The notes: generated by a model from the letters alone, not told the origin. DNA of 17,426 nt from Actinomortierella ambigua (GCA_016098155.1 JAAAJB010000683.1:1-17426), one strand, 5' to 3'. Shown: positions 8,901-17,426, counted from the first letter of the stretch. Translations and numbers: made by a program.

Positions 8901-10417
8901 AGCTCCCGGCGGTCCCGGTAAAACGTCGACGCACTGTCCACCGAGTGCCCTTGCTTCACCAGCGTCCGGTACAGATCCAATACTCGCACCATCTCGCCAT
9001 TTGTCTCACATGCTAGCACTGCCTCGGACACAAACTGGCCTCGTGGCCCATTCGCCGTCATCTGCGCGATGGCCTGCTTGACCCGCTCCGCCGGCAGCTG
9101 GTCCACCATCTGGCGCAACAGTATGTCCTGTGCCCGTGGCGGTAACAAATATTGCTGGTGTTGTTGCTGTGGCTGTTGTCGTAGTCGTTGATGGTGGTGT
9201 TGGTGGTGCTCCTGATACTGATGGCCCTGTCTCGCAAAATCAACCGCCACTTGGATCATCATCTCCGTCGACTCTTCAACGCGCGGCGACAGCGACAACA
9301 ACTCAAACAGACTCACAATATCCTCGTGGGCGATCAGGTGAACCGCCTGCAGCGGCACCACCCGTCGATATGCGTCCCACAACTCGAGCGTCGTGGCCCG
9401 GTGGAAGATCTTTTGCCGCAGGTACGACACTGCTTGTCGCTTCTCCTCTACCGTCGCCGTCGTTACAGTTGGCTGCTGATGCTGCTGCTGCTGCTGCTGC
9501 TTTTGATGCTGATGCTGCTTCTCGGATACAGATTGGAAACCCGACGATCGCCGCGTCCCGGGCGTCGAGTGCATCTGGCGAATAGACGAGGTTCGGCTCT
9601 CCGCTGATGTTGTCGCGTGGCTGTGATAACGGCGGGTCGTGCTGGTTCGAAGAGAGTTGCCTGAGCCTGAGCCTGTTGCAGTGGCGAGACAAGGCTGATT
9701 TGTGCTCCATGAGAGGGCCGACGACGACGATGACGACGACGAAGAGAGGTGGTTGCGCGCGCTAGAGCTACAGGCCAAGGTTGCTGAAGAGGTAGAGGGA
9801 GCAGATCGTCGTGCTCGTGTCCTAGTGATCGCGGGCGACTTGCGACGCTGGTGTACAGAATCCAATGCAGCCCAAGGTGGCTGCGAGAGGCCTTCCCGTG
9901 GTGCCACCAAAGACTGTACCCGCTGATGACCCCATTCGATCGATGCGGACGACTGCGTTGAAAAAGATCGAGTTGGGTGATGGTGGTGGTGTTGGGGGTG
10001 GTGATGGTAGAGTGGAAGGAGTGCGTGGCTCGCGAGGGGCTCTGATCTGCCAGCTGCATGGGTGAGACATTGTTGGCTGAAAAAAAAGGTCCGCGAGCAA
10101 CCGGGATGTCCCTCTATCCGGGACGGCGTACTCTTGAGAGCAGTAGCAGCAGCAACCGTTGCTGTTGTCCGGCTAGGGGATTGACGCCGAGCCGTGCATC
10201 CCGAGAGCTCCATCCGTCCTGGCTTCCGCCTGGATACCGTAGACGAGTGCCCGAGAGCATGGTTGGTGGCGTCTGAGGGTGCGGGGGCATTAGATCGGGT
10301 GCGAACTGCACTCAGTTTTCGGCGAGGGAGTGAGGCGAGACAAGTCCTGTTCCGTGCTGGTATAGAAAAGGCCACACTGATCACGGTGGTGGCCTTTGGT
10401 AGAGGCGACTGACTCAT
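5942..10417 (-). CDS. Large mitochondrial-type PPR protein (1491 aa)
   Basis: An intronless frame starting at ATG 10417-10415 with A at -3 and ending TAG at 5942. Family knowledge: PPR proteins bind organellar RNA one base per repeat and act in its stability, processing or translation. The first 45 residues are rich in Arg, Ser and Ala and poor in acids, fitting a mitochondrial presequence. Residues about 50-330 are low complexity (His, poly-Ser at about 224-233, poly-Gln at about 300-315). The PPR array runs from about 570 to 960 with roughly eleven 35-residue units of the type VxxYTTLLxxYAxxGDLxxAxxxYxxMxxxGxxPN. Further units lie at about 1065-1140 and 1195-1255. Two acidic inserts (DEDDEEY near 978 and EEEGDEEDAEDDEFDD near 1026) split the arrays. 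It could be a Pet309/CYA-5-like translation activator, but repeats alone cannot prove this. It is long for a fungal PPR protein. Identity as PPR is secure. Confidence 0.9.
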   Translation of the reverse strand: MSQSPLPKATTVISVAFSIPARNRTCLASLPRRKLSAVRTRSNAPAPSDATNHALGHSSTVSRRKPGRMELSGCTARRQSPSRTTATVAAATALKSTPSRIEGHPGCSRTFFFSQQCLTHAAGRSEPLASHALLPLYHHHPQHHHHHPTRSFSTQSSASIEWGHQRVQSLVAPREGLSQPPWAALDSVHQRRKSPAITRTRARRSAPSTSSATLACSSSARNHLSSSSSSSSSALSWSTNQPCLATATGSGSGNSLRTSTTRRYHSHATTSAESRTSSIRQMHSTPGTRRSSGFQSVSEKQHQHQKQQQQQQHQQPTVTTATVEEKRQAVSYLRQKIFHRATTLELWDAYRRVVPLQAVHLIAHEDIVSLFELLSLSPRVEESTEMMIQVAVDFARQGHQYQEHHQHHHQRLRQQPQQQHQQYLLPPRAQDILLRQMVDQLPAERVKQAIAQMTANGPRGQFVSEAVLACETNGEMVRVLDLYRTLVKQGHSVDSASTFYRDRRELAERLGRTLSDWLKTECSTSSAEHATAPLHVPVQEYVLTFMLDRGLYDEAYGSMVMLAAKLGTKFSVGMYTTAIHRFGLAGRSDYMDILVERMKHQGIEPTIAIYSALIDVYAKSGNLREAQKAYQEILAAGLTPTAATFGPMLEAVGRMGDYEMTKQLAEQMNASGVASNAYTLNALLQATVTDPEWSLEVFEQMTRQEGIEPSVANYNMLLRTFRLHGDLDGAFRVYRWWRTRDGHLRPNEKTFSTLLSLFADRGEVEGGEALWDEMVHVLGVQPNVYVYASMIHLYCTAEDMMAAHGVYREMIQVGIKPNLVIFGTLLNAYARYGDLTQMLSIYDVMRSEGLKPNSFVYTNLLLGLVQDGDLTAARRLYANMEEDGFGQNVLAQTIMMRGYLQQGKRDEAFKLYHHMVRSGQVPNYLTYATLVQADVKRKDTKAARALINRLVHARELVELGDEHQALAAAMDTLGGPSDEDDEEYSKAGRLGSSVGDREVFGSATTTKTMSAAASRGSLHADPLDRYEEEGDEEDAEDDEFDDRVLGRAAQGQFTQTGTEGQPLKAYFKATMLALYPPLLDAYAKEGNVLASEELFREMKARHLQPNTIMFTMLMDSYRRAGMVDRVVQIWEKLNEQYTSQLRSRRRYGGGSGPRWSSRSSHELNNDSNTIEQETESKHDQRSTKPYRLRRVMQHPISIVVDSLSYSGRIHEAMEIWRGLEAEGAELDSTNWNDYCIALARNGRLLQACQVMKRELLRGHWGISDDAGTSGSHGSEKGDDDNGDNRTRHGSTAARGTGRNAAADDPNMLKTLNFPRPRTFAALADALDQLLEGMVDYNTSSLNYIKESLRQGAIGGASSSSAVPSSSTSAKSAATAEQESLHTLETMLDKKLGTYPHPFEEFELGQRNMLWEAIRTQYPEVLRAVCEGYLVSQTGEASYARPAPQESKATTEKKWQGFRPWRGVSSYLRDYDGQPKNSNQRYSRSADADQYQ
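9478..9535 (-). repeat. CAG/CAA poly-Gln tract in PPR gene
   Basis: GCTGCTGCTGCTG-type repeats on the + strand encode about 16 mostly Gln residues (with some His and Lys) on the - strand, at about residues 300-315 of the PPR protein. The tract lies in the disordered N-terminal region, before the PPR array. Confidence 0.7.
9711..9750 (-). repeat. GAC/GAT repeat encoding poly-Ser
   Basis: GACGACGACGATGACGACGA on the + strand is read on the - strand as about ten consecutive Ser codons of the PPR protein (about residues 224-233). It is low-complexity coding sequence. Confidence 0.65.
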
Positions 10418-11275
10418 CGTCGCCTTGTTACTTCCTGCTCCTCGCTCAGCTGCAGCAACAACAAAAGTCCAAGGAAGGGAGAGAGAGAGTGTGTGTGTGC
10501 TGGGCGCGCGAATTCCGATCCGAGAAAGGGAATAAATGCTTTCTTGTCACGACTAGCACGGATCAAGAAGACAAACAAGACTCCTGCGTAAGTAAGATAT
10601 GTTTCTAGCGCAAGTCAGAGAACCAAGCATGTCGAGAAAGGGGGTTTCCTCTATACCTGATCGCTCAAACCAACAGGGCACTGGATATTAGCACGAGACC
10701 AGAACGCGGCTTTGGTCCACACAGAAATATTATCAGGCACCGAAGAGCTTGGCAAACAAGCAACACAGGAGGAGGAGGTGCTAGAGAGTGTAATGTCGGG
10801 AGCCCCTGACTTTAATGCAATGCAGGGTAATGAAATGAAAAGTGGGAGAGAGTGTGTGCCAAAAGGTGACAGCAATGAGAGGAGAGGGCGCCGAGCTGTA
10901 AGGAAGGGGTGGAGCGAGTTGAGTTGCCGGACAACGAAACAGAGGCACAAGAGTGTGGCTTTGCTCTGTTTGGCGATCCATTGTACCCTCTTACCCCTCC
11001 ACCCTTTTCGGTGCAAACTCCGAGAAAGGACTCTGGTTCAAATCCCTTTCCGAAAAAGCGAAAAAAAACGTTTAGAAGAAGATTTGTATCGCACGTCCTT
11101 CACATATCTTAACATATTGTACATCCTAAACCGATCAAACAAGATTTTACACACCACTCCAGGCTCAACCATGTTCTTGACGCAACAAGGATATATTTTC
11201 ATCAAAAAAAGGAAAAAAAAAAACATGCGGAAAGGGGGAAAACTACAAAGTAAATCAAAGAAAAAATACACAAGT
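10418..11275. other. Intergenic region between two minus-strand genes
   Basis: This 858-base stretch contains the 3' UTR of the transcription-factor gene (right side, A-rich near 11200-11270 on the + strand) and the promoter and 5' UTR of the PPR gene (left side). There is no canonical AATAAA on the - strand just after the stop; AATATA-like variants occur near 11195. A + strand open frame crosses it but has no domain and runs into antisense poly-Gln code, so I do not call it a gene. Confidence 0.5.
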
Positions 11276-14200
11276 TTACGACCGAATATTTTGATTCTGA
11301 TGGTTCTGAGAGGCCACAAGAGTAAATTGCGCTTGATCTTGGCTGATACTCGGATCGCCGAGGAAACCCTCCCAGGGTGCGTCAGTGATAGAGTAATCCA
11401 TCAGAGGACCAGAGATCATAATCTCATCCCCGCCAACCATGATATGTTGTTGTTGCTGTTGTTGCTGTTGCAGTTGCTGCAATTGTTGCTGCTGTTGTTG
11501 TTGATGCTGGTGTTGTTGTTGCAGTTGCTGTAGTTGGATCTTGGCAAGATCCACAGGGATGGCCTGGAAACCGCCGCCGTTGCTTCCGGTCGCGGTTGTT
11601 ACTGGAACATTCGCCATTGTCATGGTTGCATTCGAGGTAATAGACGATGACGACGACACATCAGAGCCTGCTGTCATCGAAGGGGCCGTATGTGCTCCTG
11701 TCAGCATCACGCTTTGGGCAGCATGCCCACTATTTGTGTGCTGTTTTATCGCATTCCCTGGTTGTTGGTACTGACCATTCTGTCCATCCCAGGCTGATGT
11801 GGCACTGCTCGCCAATGACTCGATCGAACGTTGACTTCCTGGCGATGCATTGGAGACACTCCTATCTTGCGGAAAAGTCGTACCATGCAGGCCATTGGTA
11901 GTCAAAATTGTGCCAGTGGAAGTGGAAGACGACGGTATTGCTGTCACATCCAAAGTACCGGAGGGCGAAAACACGGTATTGGAGTGGGTTGTTGAGCGAC
12001 CGCTCAAGAGTGATGACTGTTCAAAAGGCAATGTCATCATGACATTGGATGAGTGGGTCGGTTGTTGCTGTTGGTGGTGTTGCTGTTGGTGGTGTTGCTG
12101 TTGGTGTTGTTGCTGTTGCTGTTGCTGTTGTTGCTGTTGTTGTTGTTGTTGTTGTTGCTGATGTTGTTGCTGATGTTGCTGCTGCTGTTGTTGTTGTTGC
12201 TGTTGTTGCTGTTGCTGTAAAAACAGTTGGTGCTGATGAAGTTGATCCACCTCCTGGGAGGTATGGAGAGGTATGTCACTCAGGGCCAAGACTTCGACGG
12301 TGGCGCGCATGTTGATCTGGTTGAGCTCTTCAGGAGAGATGACCTTGCCACTTGCCTCATACCGCATCATCAAATCCCGAGTGTACTCGCCGATCTTTTG
12401 GAGTTGCAGCTCACTCAGCTGTGCCGCTTCAAACTCTGACATCTTGAGAATTGACAACGCATTCTCGTCAAGTCCACTCAGCGAGTCGTTATCAGCAAGA
12501 CTGATATTATCGGAAGCATGTGCCGAGAGCGCGGGTGCCATCATACTAAAGGAGGACGACGGGAGGAAATCCGCCAGGGCTTGATAGCTGGTGCTGCTTC
12601 CTGCCATAGCTGGGTGACCACCACCGTTGCCGCCGGAAAACTGGTATTGCAGCCGCGAGACAGCGGGATGTTGTGCTTGGAAAGCATACTCCGCGCTCAC
12701 TGCCGTGCTTGCCGATGTTGATTGGCCAAACTGGGAAGATGGTTGCTGTTGCTGCTGCTGCTGCTGCTGCTGTTGTTGTTGTTGTTGTTGTTGTTGCTGA
12801 GAGTAGCTCATGTTCGAAGGATCCTGTCGGATGGCAGATGATTGCGAAGACAACAGCTGCTGCTGAGCATAGATGCCAGACATACTCATCTGCTGCTGGG
12901 GCGGTCGAATACCCGAAAAGTAGGCAGGCATACCTCGCTGGCGGATCTGCTGGGTGCCTTCGTCCTCTCCTGAGTCATCTTCACCGTCATCTTCAGAGTG
13001 ATCATGCATGTCTGTGGGCAAGACTGGTCCTTGCCTAGCTGGCGGAGGAATATCGCGAGGGATCACCTCTTCCACGATGACCTCGTCCGAATCCAGAGAA
13101 AAGTCGGGGGAGGCGACTTCAGACGATTCGTCTGAGATAGAGGTCTCTGGATCGGGCAACAGCTCGTTAGCGGGCGGTGTATTGGGAGCCTGAAGGCCAA
13201 AGGCCTCTACCGGCCGCTCCGAGTTGGCAGTGACCCTCATGAATCCTCCAGCGGCGCAATGAGTCATGGGTACGCGCTCGACACTTGACGATGCTTTGAT
13301 GATGGCTAAGAGCATGGCCTTGACTTCGGTGTAGTACTCTTGTGCCTTTTCTTTCCGTCCAAGGTGACCACCAGCGACAGTGGTGGCAAATGAGCCAGCG
13401 GCGATAGGCAGCATCACATGGGCATTCATGCGTGTCATAGGTCGGTGCTTGTAGATAGCCAGCATGGTGCGTGCAGCGTCAAAGCAGTATGTGTCCCACT
13501 GACCCAGCAGGCCTAGCTGCTTATGGCTCTCATGCAGCTGGAACGTGTGATGCAGACAAATCTCAAACATGCAGGCGATCGCGTGGTACTTGCGTGTCCA
13601 ACGAGACAGCTGGCCGGTTGTCTCGTCCAGCCTGTCCATATCGATGCGCAACTCCTCCGGCAAGAACTTTGTGCGCCATTCAACCAACTCGCCACGGGCC
13701 TTCTCAACGCTCTCTGGGGGTCGTCGCCGTGTGGCCGTGCAGGTGATGTCGGCAATCCGAGAGCAGATTTCGAACAGGGGCACAAAGTGCTTGAGATCCT
13801 TGATGCCCTCAAAGTCGTCTTGTGATTCGCCATCGTAGTCAATGTACTTGTCATCAAGCACCCGACTCGGCAGGGCGACATCATAGTCATTGGAGGTGAT
13901 GACTGGTGACTGGTGACTAAGCGAATATCCCGCACAGACGATGACGACCGTCCAAAAGACACGGCGAGCCATCTCCTTGGACTCGCGCGTATGGGGTATA
14001 TCTTCGCCGGCTGGGCCCTTGATGGGTCTCTGGTAGTAGATGCCGTTTTCGCGATGGAGAGAGAGCGCGGCAGACATGGAATGGGCCAAAGCGACGAGGT
14101 TGTGGACGACATCATAGTTGCAGATGGATGCATAGTAGCCGATCAGGATGAGATAGCACTGGCAGTTGACAAGCGACGAGTTGAAGGTATCCTGAGCGTT

Positions 14201-16729
14201 GATGCGGTGGAAGAGGCGCACCATCGACATGCCATAGTTGGGCTCCATCTGGTTGATCCGATTGATGGAGTCAATCTCTTGGCGATTCGCAAAGCCACAT
14301 GCTAGCACGCAGGCGAGTAGCTTTTGGGTGTCCGCGGTCAAAAGCTGATCAGGGTCACTGATACGCTCCATGAACTGCTTGCGCATAAGCACTGGAAGAT
14401 AGTGGTTGTAGTTGGTGAAGAAGCAATCGATCAAGACCTGCTCGACAAGGCCAATGGACGTAATGAGCTCCTTGTCATCCTTAAAGTCGTCCGGTGTCGG
14501 CTCGTGACGGGGTAGGTTGATCACTGTTGACAGGATTGGACCAAAATGGGTGTTGGAGCCAACGATGCTGAGCTTGCCAATCTCTGCCACAATCACATCG
14601 GCTGACTAGACACGTAGAACGAAGAAAGAGAGAGTTCCATAATTGTCGGGGAGGTAAGTGTTAGCAGTTGTAATGCCAGCATTGTGTATTGTGTAGGCCC
14701 CTTGTTCGGCAAGAGCAGAGAAAGGAACACACATGGGGAGAGGAGACGAGACAGAGAGTGCGTGTGAAAGAATGTGGTTGGTGTACGAATAGAGCACTTA
14801 CTTTGAGCTTTCTTGCATCCTCTTCACGCTTCTCTCGGACATAGGCGTCATGTTGTGCTCGCTTGGCCGCGGTCAGCTTGTTGTACGTGCAATTCGCGTC
14901 TGAAGTCAGGCAAGAGGCGCAGGGTTCCAGACCATCACACTATGCATGGGATGACAGGCAAGAGACGAATAGGAGGAGAGCAAGAGAAGAAAAGCACCGG
15001 GGTTCGCGGGGTGATTAGTAAGGGCAAGGCTGTTTGTTAGATCGATGGTCGAGGACCCAAACTGTAGGGTGGAGTCGAGATTCAAGTGGAACCGAGTCGA
15101 GTCGTGCAAAAAACAAGACCGTGAGGAAGAGGGGGAAGGGGGGCGAAAGCACCAATCGCAAGAGATATGGGCAACAAAAAAGAGAGAATGCAAGAAAAGT
15201 AGGGGGGAGAAAAGAAAAACAAAAATCTGGGCTCGATAATTGAAAGTGCACGGGACATTCAATGGAGTTGTTACTGATGACTGATGGAGAACGATAGGTA
15301 TGTGCAAGACATGGTGTCCTGTCCCGTTGGCTTGTTGTTGTTCACGTAGGCAACGACGACGACGATGATGACGATGATTTCCCCCGCTGCACAGCCTCTG
15401 GGAAGAATGATGGAACACGCAGGGGAACAGGGGAGGAAGGGAAAAAGGCACAAAGTATGGACAGAGAGAAAGGGATTTTTCCCCCTCGGAGGCAGTGCTG
15501 ACAACGGCCGCAATGCTTTGGAGCTGTGGACAGGATGAGGGGAATAACACGACGCGTTCAACGCAACATACTGACCGGCCATTGAAAAGAGGGAGAAGGA
15601 AGAGAGGGAGAGAGAGAGGGAGAGAGAGGGAGAGAAAGAGAGAGAAAGAGAGAGGAAGGGGGAAGGACGACAGCAAGACAGGGTAAAAAAAAAAAAAAGA
15701 AAGGTGGTGGATGGGGGACACATGCACACTAGCCCAGCAGTGTTCATCCACCTTCAAAAGGGGGAGCAGCGTGTGGGTGTGTGCGAGTTTTGGGGCTTTG
15801 GTAGAGTGGTGCACAATAACGTTTCTTATTCACCGAGAGAGGGAAGATACGCAACAACCTACTCACACAAACCACTCCCCTCCCCCCAACCCACCCACAA
15901 ACCCACTCTTCACCACCACTCTCAACGCCTCCACCACAAAAGAGACACGACTTGCATATGAAAGAAAGGAGGAGTAGGAGGGTGGGAAGGGGTGTGTGTG
16001 TGTCAACAAAACTTGACCCAGCGTACACACACGCACACACGCACACACACAACAACACGTACCACTTTTGGACTCTTTGCCCTACCCTCCTTCCTTTTCC
16101 CCCCTGGGTGTATCTTTCCACGTTGTCACTGGCTCTCTCGCTCACACATACTCCTCAACAACAACAAGAAGGTGCTTGATCATAGAGTCACTTACACGCC
16201 TGTGCTGCGATTTGCAGTTGTCGCACGAGCTCACTTGGACTTTCTTCCCGGCTGGAGGGCCTCCCTCCTTGGCAAGTCTGTTGTTTTGCTTCTTTGACGG
16301 CTCACTAGCATGTGGCCGTTTTCCTAACCTAGAGCTAGATGACGATACTGGCATGCCAGCGGCCACAGCCTGATGTTGTTGCAATTGTGGTTGCTGTTGG
16401 TGCAGCAACTGCTGGCGACGCTGCTGCGGCAATGGTTGTTGCTGTTGAAGCTGTGGTTGTTGTGAGGGGTGTGGGAAGTGCTGTGGTTGTTGCGAGTAGA
16501 CAGTGCCATGTTGTGGGTATGGTTGTTGGTGTTGTTGTGGGTGAACATACTGGTGCTGAGGGTGGGGGTGAGGGTGGGGTGGTTGTTGCTGAAGGTACTG
16601 GGGTGGGTATGGATGCTGCTGCTGTTGCTGGTGCTGTTGTTGTAGCTGCTGTTGCTGTTGCTGTTGCTGTAGCTGTTGCTGCTGCTGCTGCTGCTGCTGC
16701 GAAGGGTGTCCGGGTGGTAGAGCGGACAT
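11276..16729 (-). CDS. Zn2Cys6 fungal-specific transcription factor, poly-Q rich
   Basis: Three exons: 16729-16196, 14939-14802 and 14605-11276, all in phase 0, giving 1333 residues. The start is ATG 16729 with A at -3; stop TAA. A nuclear, Gal4-class DNA-binding regulator. Exon 1 is Gln/Pro/His-rich and ends with a basic region (RLGKRPHASEPSKK, about 134-147) and the first half of the zinc cluster. Joined cysteines are 169, 172, 179, 185, 188 and 195 (C-x2-C-x6-C-x5-C-x2-C-x6-C), a complete binuclear cluster. A basic helical linker (about 198-224) follows. The fungal-specific transcription-factor domain lies at about 278-530, with the typical FFTNYNHYLPVL and ARRVFWTVVIVCAGYSL segments. The C-terminal half is disordered, with an acidic patch (about 755-775) and three Gln-rich tracts at about 827-845, 1020-1072 and 1247-1279, likely activation regions. 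The target genes cannot be named. Exon 2 was found by completing the cysteine pattern. Confidence 0.88.
11441..11537 (-). repeat. Poly-Gln tract 3 of transcription factor
   Basis: Mixed CAA/CAG (TTG/CTG on the + strand) encodes a run of Gln with scattered Leu and His, close to the C-terminus. The codon mixing suggests an old or stabilised repeat. Confidence 0.8.
12061..12217 (-). repeat. Poly-Gln/His tract 2 of transcription factor
   Basis: About 157 bases of TTG/CTG units on the + strand encode Gln with His interruptions. It is the longest Gln tract in the gene, at about residues 1020-1072. Confidence 0.85.
12742..12798 (-). repeat. Poly-Gln tract 1 of transcription factor
   Basis: An uninterrupted run of about 19-20 Gln codons. 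On the coding strand a CAA-rich half is followed by a purer CAG half. The pure CAG half is a likely site of length variation. Confidence 0.85.
14606..14801 (-). other. Intron 2 of transcription factor
   Basis: 196 nt, phase 0. Donor GTAAGT at 14801, acceptor TCTAG ending at 14606, and branch site CTAAC at 14664-14660, about 55 nt before the acceptor. Splicing joins ...DARKLK to SADVIVAEIGKLS. Confidence 0.85.
15584..15667 (+). repeat. 84-base pure polypurine tract
   Basis: Every base from 15584 to 15667 is A or G on the + strand, mostly GAGA and GGGAGA units. It lies in intron 1 of the transcription factor, where the transcript reads it as pyrimidine. It has potential for length change and triplex formation. 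Confidence 0.9.
15685..15698 (+). repeat. A14 homopolymer
   Basis: Fourteen A in a row on the + strand (T on the transcript) inside intron 1. Its length may be unreliable in sequencing. Confidence 0.85.
15992..16050 (+). repeat. GT run facing an AC-rich run
   Basis: (GT)6 at 15992-16003 and an AC repeat with two G interruptions at 16025-16050. The two are complementary and could form a stem of about 12 bp with a loop of about 20 bases, near the donor of intron 1. Confidence 0.75.
16612..16703 (-). repeat. Poly-Gln tract in exon 1 of transcription factor
   Basis: CTG/TTG repeats on the + strand encode about 28 residues of nearly pure Gln with a few Leu and His, at about residues 11-40, just after the start codon. 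Confidence 0.85.
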
Positions 16730-17203
16730 ACTGCTTAACTTTTTTTTTGGGGGGGGAGGGACGTGGGGAGGAAAAGAGGGCGTTGGGCGGGAAAGGAGGA
16801 GGAAGGATGCTTATGGAAGACAAGTCTTTGTCGCTTAATTGGGTTTAGGTGATTCCTGGGCTGGGAGAGGGGAGAGACCGAGAAGAGAGAAAGAGAGAGA
16901 GAAAGAAAGAGGGAGAGAGGTGTGTTTGTGGGTGTGTGAGAAAGAGAGACGGACCACCACTTTTTGAGACGTTTGGCTGAACGAGGACTGAGCTCCCTAC
17001 CGGAAGAAAAATAAAAATCGTGACCCGAGCAAGGAAGGAAGGAAAGAAGGGAGGAAGGAGGAGATAGTCCAGGAAGAGTGAGAGAACGAAGGATGGAGAC
17101 CGAGATGACCAAATGGAGTGCGTGCCCAATGAGAATGAGAATGAGAGTGATGAGAAGACGGGCGGAGTGGAGGAGGAGGAGGAGAGAGGAGGAGCAAGAG
17201 AGT

Positions 17204-17257
17204 GAAGGAAAGAAGGAAGGAAGGAAGGAAGGAAAGAAAAAAGGAAGGAAAGAGAGA
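17204..17257 (+). repeat. GGAA polypurine microsatellite
   Basis: 54 bases with only A and G, mainly GGAA repeats, about 500 bases upstream of the transcription-factor start codon. A shorter relative lies at 17031-17064. Confidence 0.85.
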
Positions 17258-17334
17258 TGAAAGTTAAAGAAGAGAGTTCGCCCTGCTTCCAATGGTCTTA
17301 AAACAGTCAAGAGAGATGCAAAGTGAAAAGGGCG

Positions 17335-17395
17335 TTTGTTGTTGTTGTTGTTGTTGTTCTGGTTGTTGCTGTTGTTGTTTGATGGGGGGGGGGGG
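17335..17395 (+). repeat. TTG trinucleotide repeat and G12 run
   Basis: TTG units, with TCTGG and CTG interruptions, span 17335-17380, followed by twelve consecutive G at 17384-17395. No coding role is evident because the gene start is downstream on the - strand. Confidence 0.8.
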
Positions 17396-17426
17396 TGGAA
17401 TGGTTGAACAGGTCGTACCTGCATTG

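Larger units (their letters stand above)
14940..16195 (-). other. Long intron 1 of transcription factor (1256 nt)
   Basis: Donor GTAAGT at 16195, acceptor CATAG ending at 14940, branch-like TACTAAT at 15020-15014 about 75 nt upstream of it. Phase 0. It falls between the sixth residue after Cys172 and Cys179, so splicing exactly restores the C-x6-C spacing. This strongly supports both borders. The intron is long for a fungus and is filled with simple repeats (see separate entries). A 302-codon frame inside it has no domain and is not in register with exon 2. Confidence 0.85.
16730..17426. other. Promoter/5' region of transcription factor, repeat-rich
   Basis: No domain-bearing open frame. On the - strand it is strongly pyrimidine-rich. 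Purine runs on the + strand lie at 16880-16920, 17031-17064 (GGAA units) and 17204-17257 (GGAA units). A (TTG)n run spans 17335-17380 and there are twelve G at 17384-17395. At the far end the - strand reads ATGCAG then GTACGA at 17418, which could be a splice donor of an upstream 5' UTR exon. The CT-rich - strand fits an initiator-type fungal promoter. Confidence 0.5.

Noticed and set aside
9463..10059. 198-codon minus-strand frame overlapping the PPR N-terminus
   Set aside because: It is an alternative frame of low-complexity coding DNA; the PPR frame runs through without a break and begins with a good ATG.
11034..11044. tRNA B-box match GGTTCAAATCC
   Set aside because: The flanking bases do not form a T stem beyond two pairs, and no A box or anticodon arm is found at the right distance.
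10712..11533. 273-codon plus-strand open frame between the PPR and transcription-factor genes
   Set aside because: No domain, Lys/Arg-rich UTR-like composition, and its end is the antisense of poly-Gln code (read as poly-Leu).
12049..12315. Val/Ala-, Cys- and Leu-rich plus-strand frames over the Gln tracts
   Set aside because: They are shadow translations of CAG/CAA repeats belonging to the minus-strand transcription factor.
14906..15814. 302-codon minus-strand open frame inside intron 1
   Set aside because: It is mostly the translation of CT repeats (Ser/Leu/Phe), has no domain, and is out of register with exon 2.

Overview
The window looks like nuclear DNA from a filamentous fungus. The evidence is canonical short introns (GTAAGT donors, CTAAC/TACTAAT branch sites), a Gal4-type Zn2Cys6 plus fungal-specific transcription-factor protein, a very long mitochondrial-type PPR protein, and a protein kinase fused to Sel1 repeats. 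The kinase-Sel1 architecture together with glutamine- and low-complexity-rich proteins points to an early-diverging lineage such as Mortierellomycotina or a relative. That placement is an inference from architecture, not from a database match.

Layout. Positions 1-1547 carry no gene I can support; they hold a few small hairpins. On the + strand lies a TKL-like Ser/Thr kinase with an N-rich linker, an 18-bp in-frame minisatellite and seven Sel1 repeats (coding to 4003; 5' end uncertain because an intron ends at 1708). It is followed by a 374-residue single-exon membrane protein (4455-5579) with blocks of His, Asp/Glu and Arg and one predicted membrane segment that resembles the Mim1/TOM13 core. 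On the - strand and convergent with these are a 1491-residue pentatricopeptide-repeat protein (10417 down to 5942) and a three-exon Zn2Cys6 transcription factor (16729 down to 11276). The transcription factor's DNA-binding domain is split exactly before its third cysteine by a 1256-nt intron. Region 16730-17426 is the upstream/5' region of that gene and is dominated by polypurine repeats.

The four genes look like ordinary neighbours, not an operon or cluster. Two (the PPR protein and the possible Mim1-like protein) may act at mitochondria and two (kinase, transcription factor) are regulatory, but nothing in the sequence ties them into one pathway. The most unusual items are the kinase-hexapeptide-Sel1 fusion, the charge-block membrane protein, and the long repeat-filled intron inside the zinc cluster. 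I see no mobile element, tRNA, rRNA or CRISPR array. Simple-sequence repeats are abundant in both coding and non-coding DNA.
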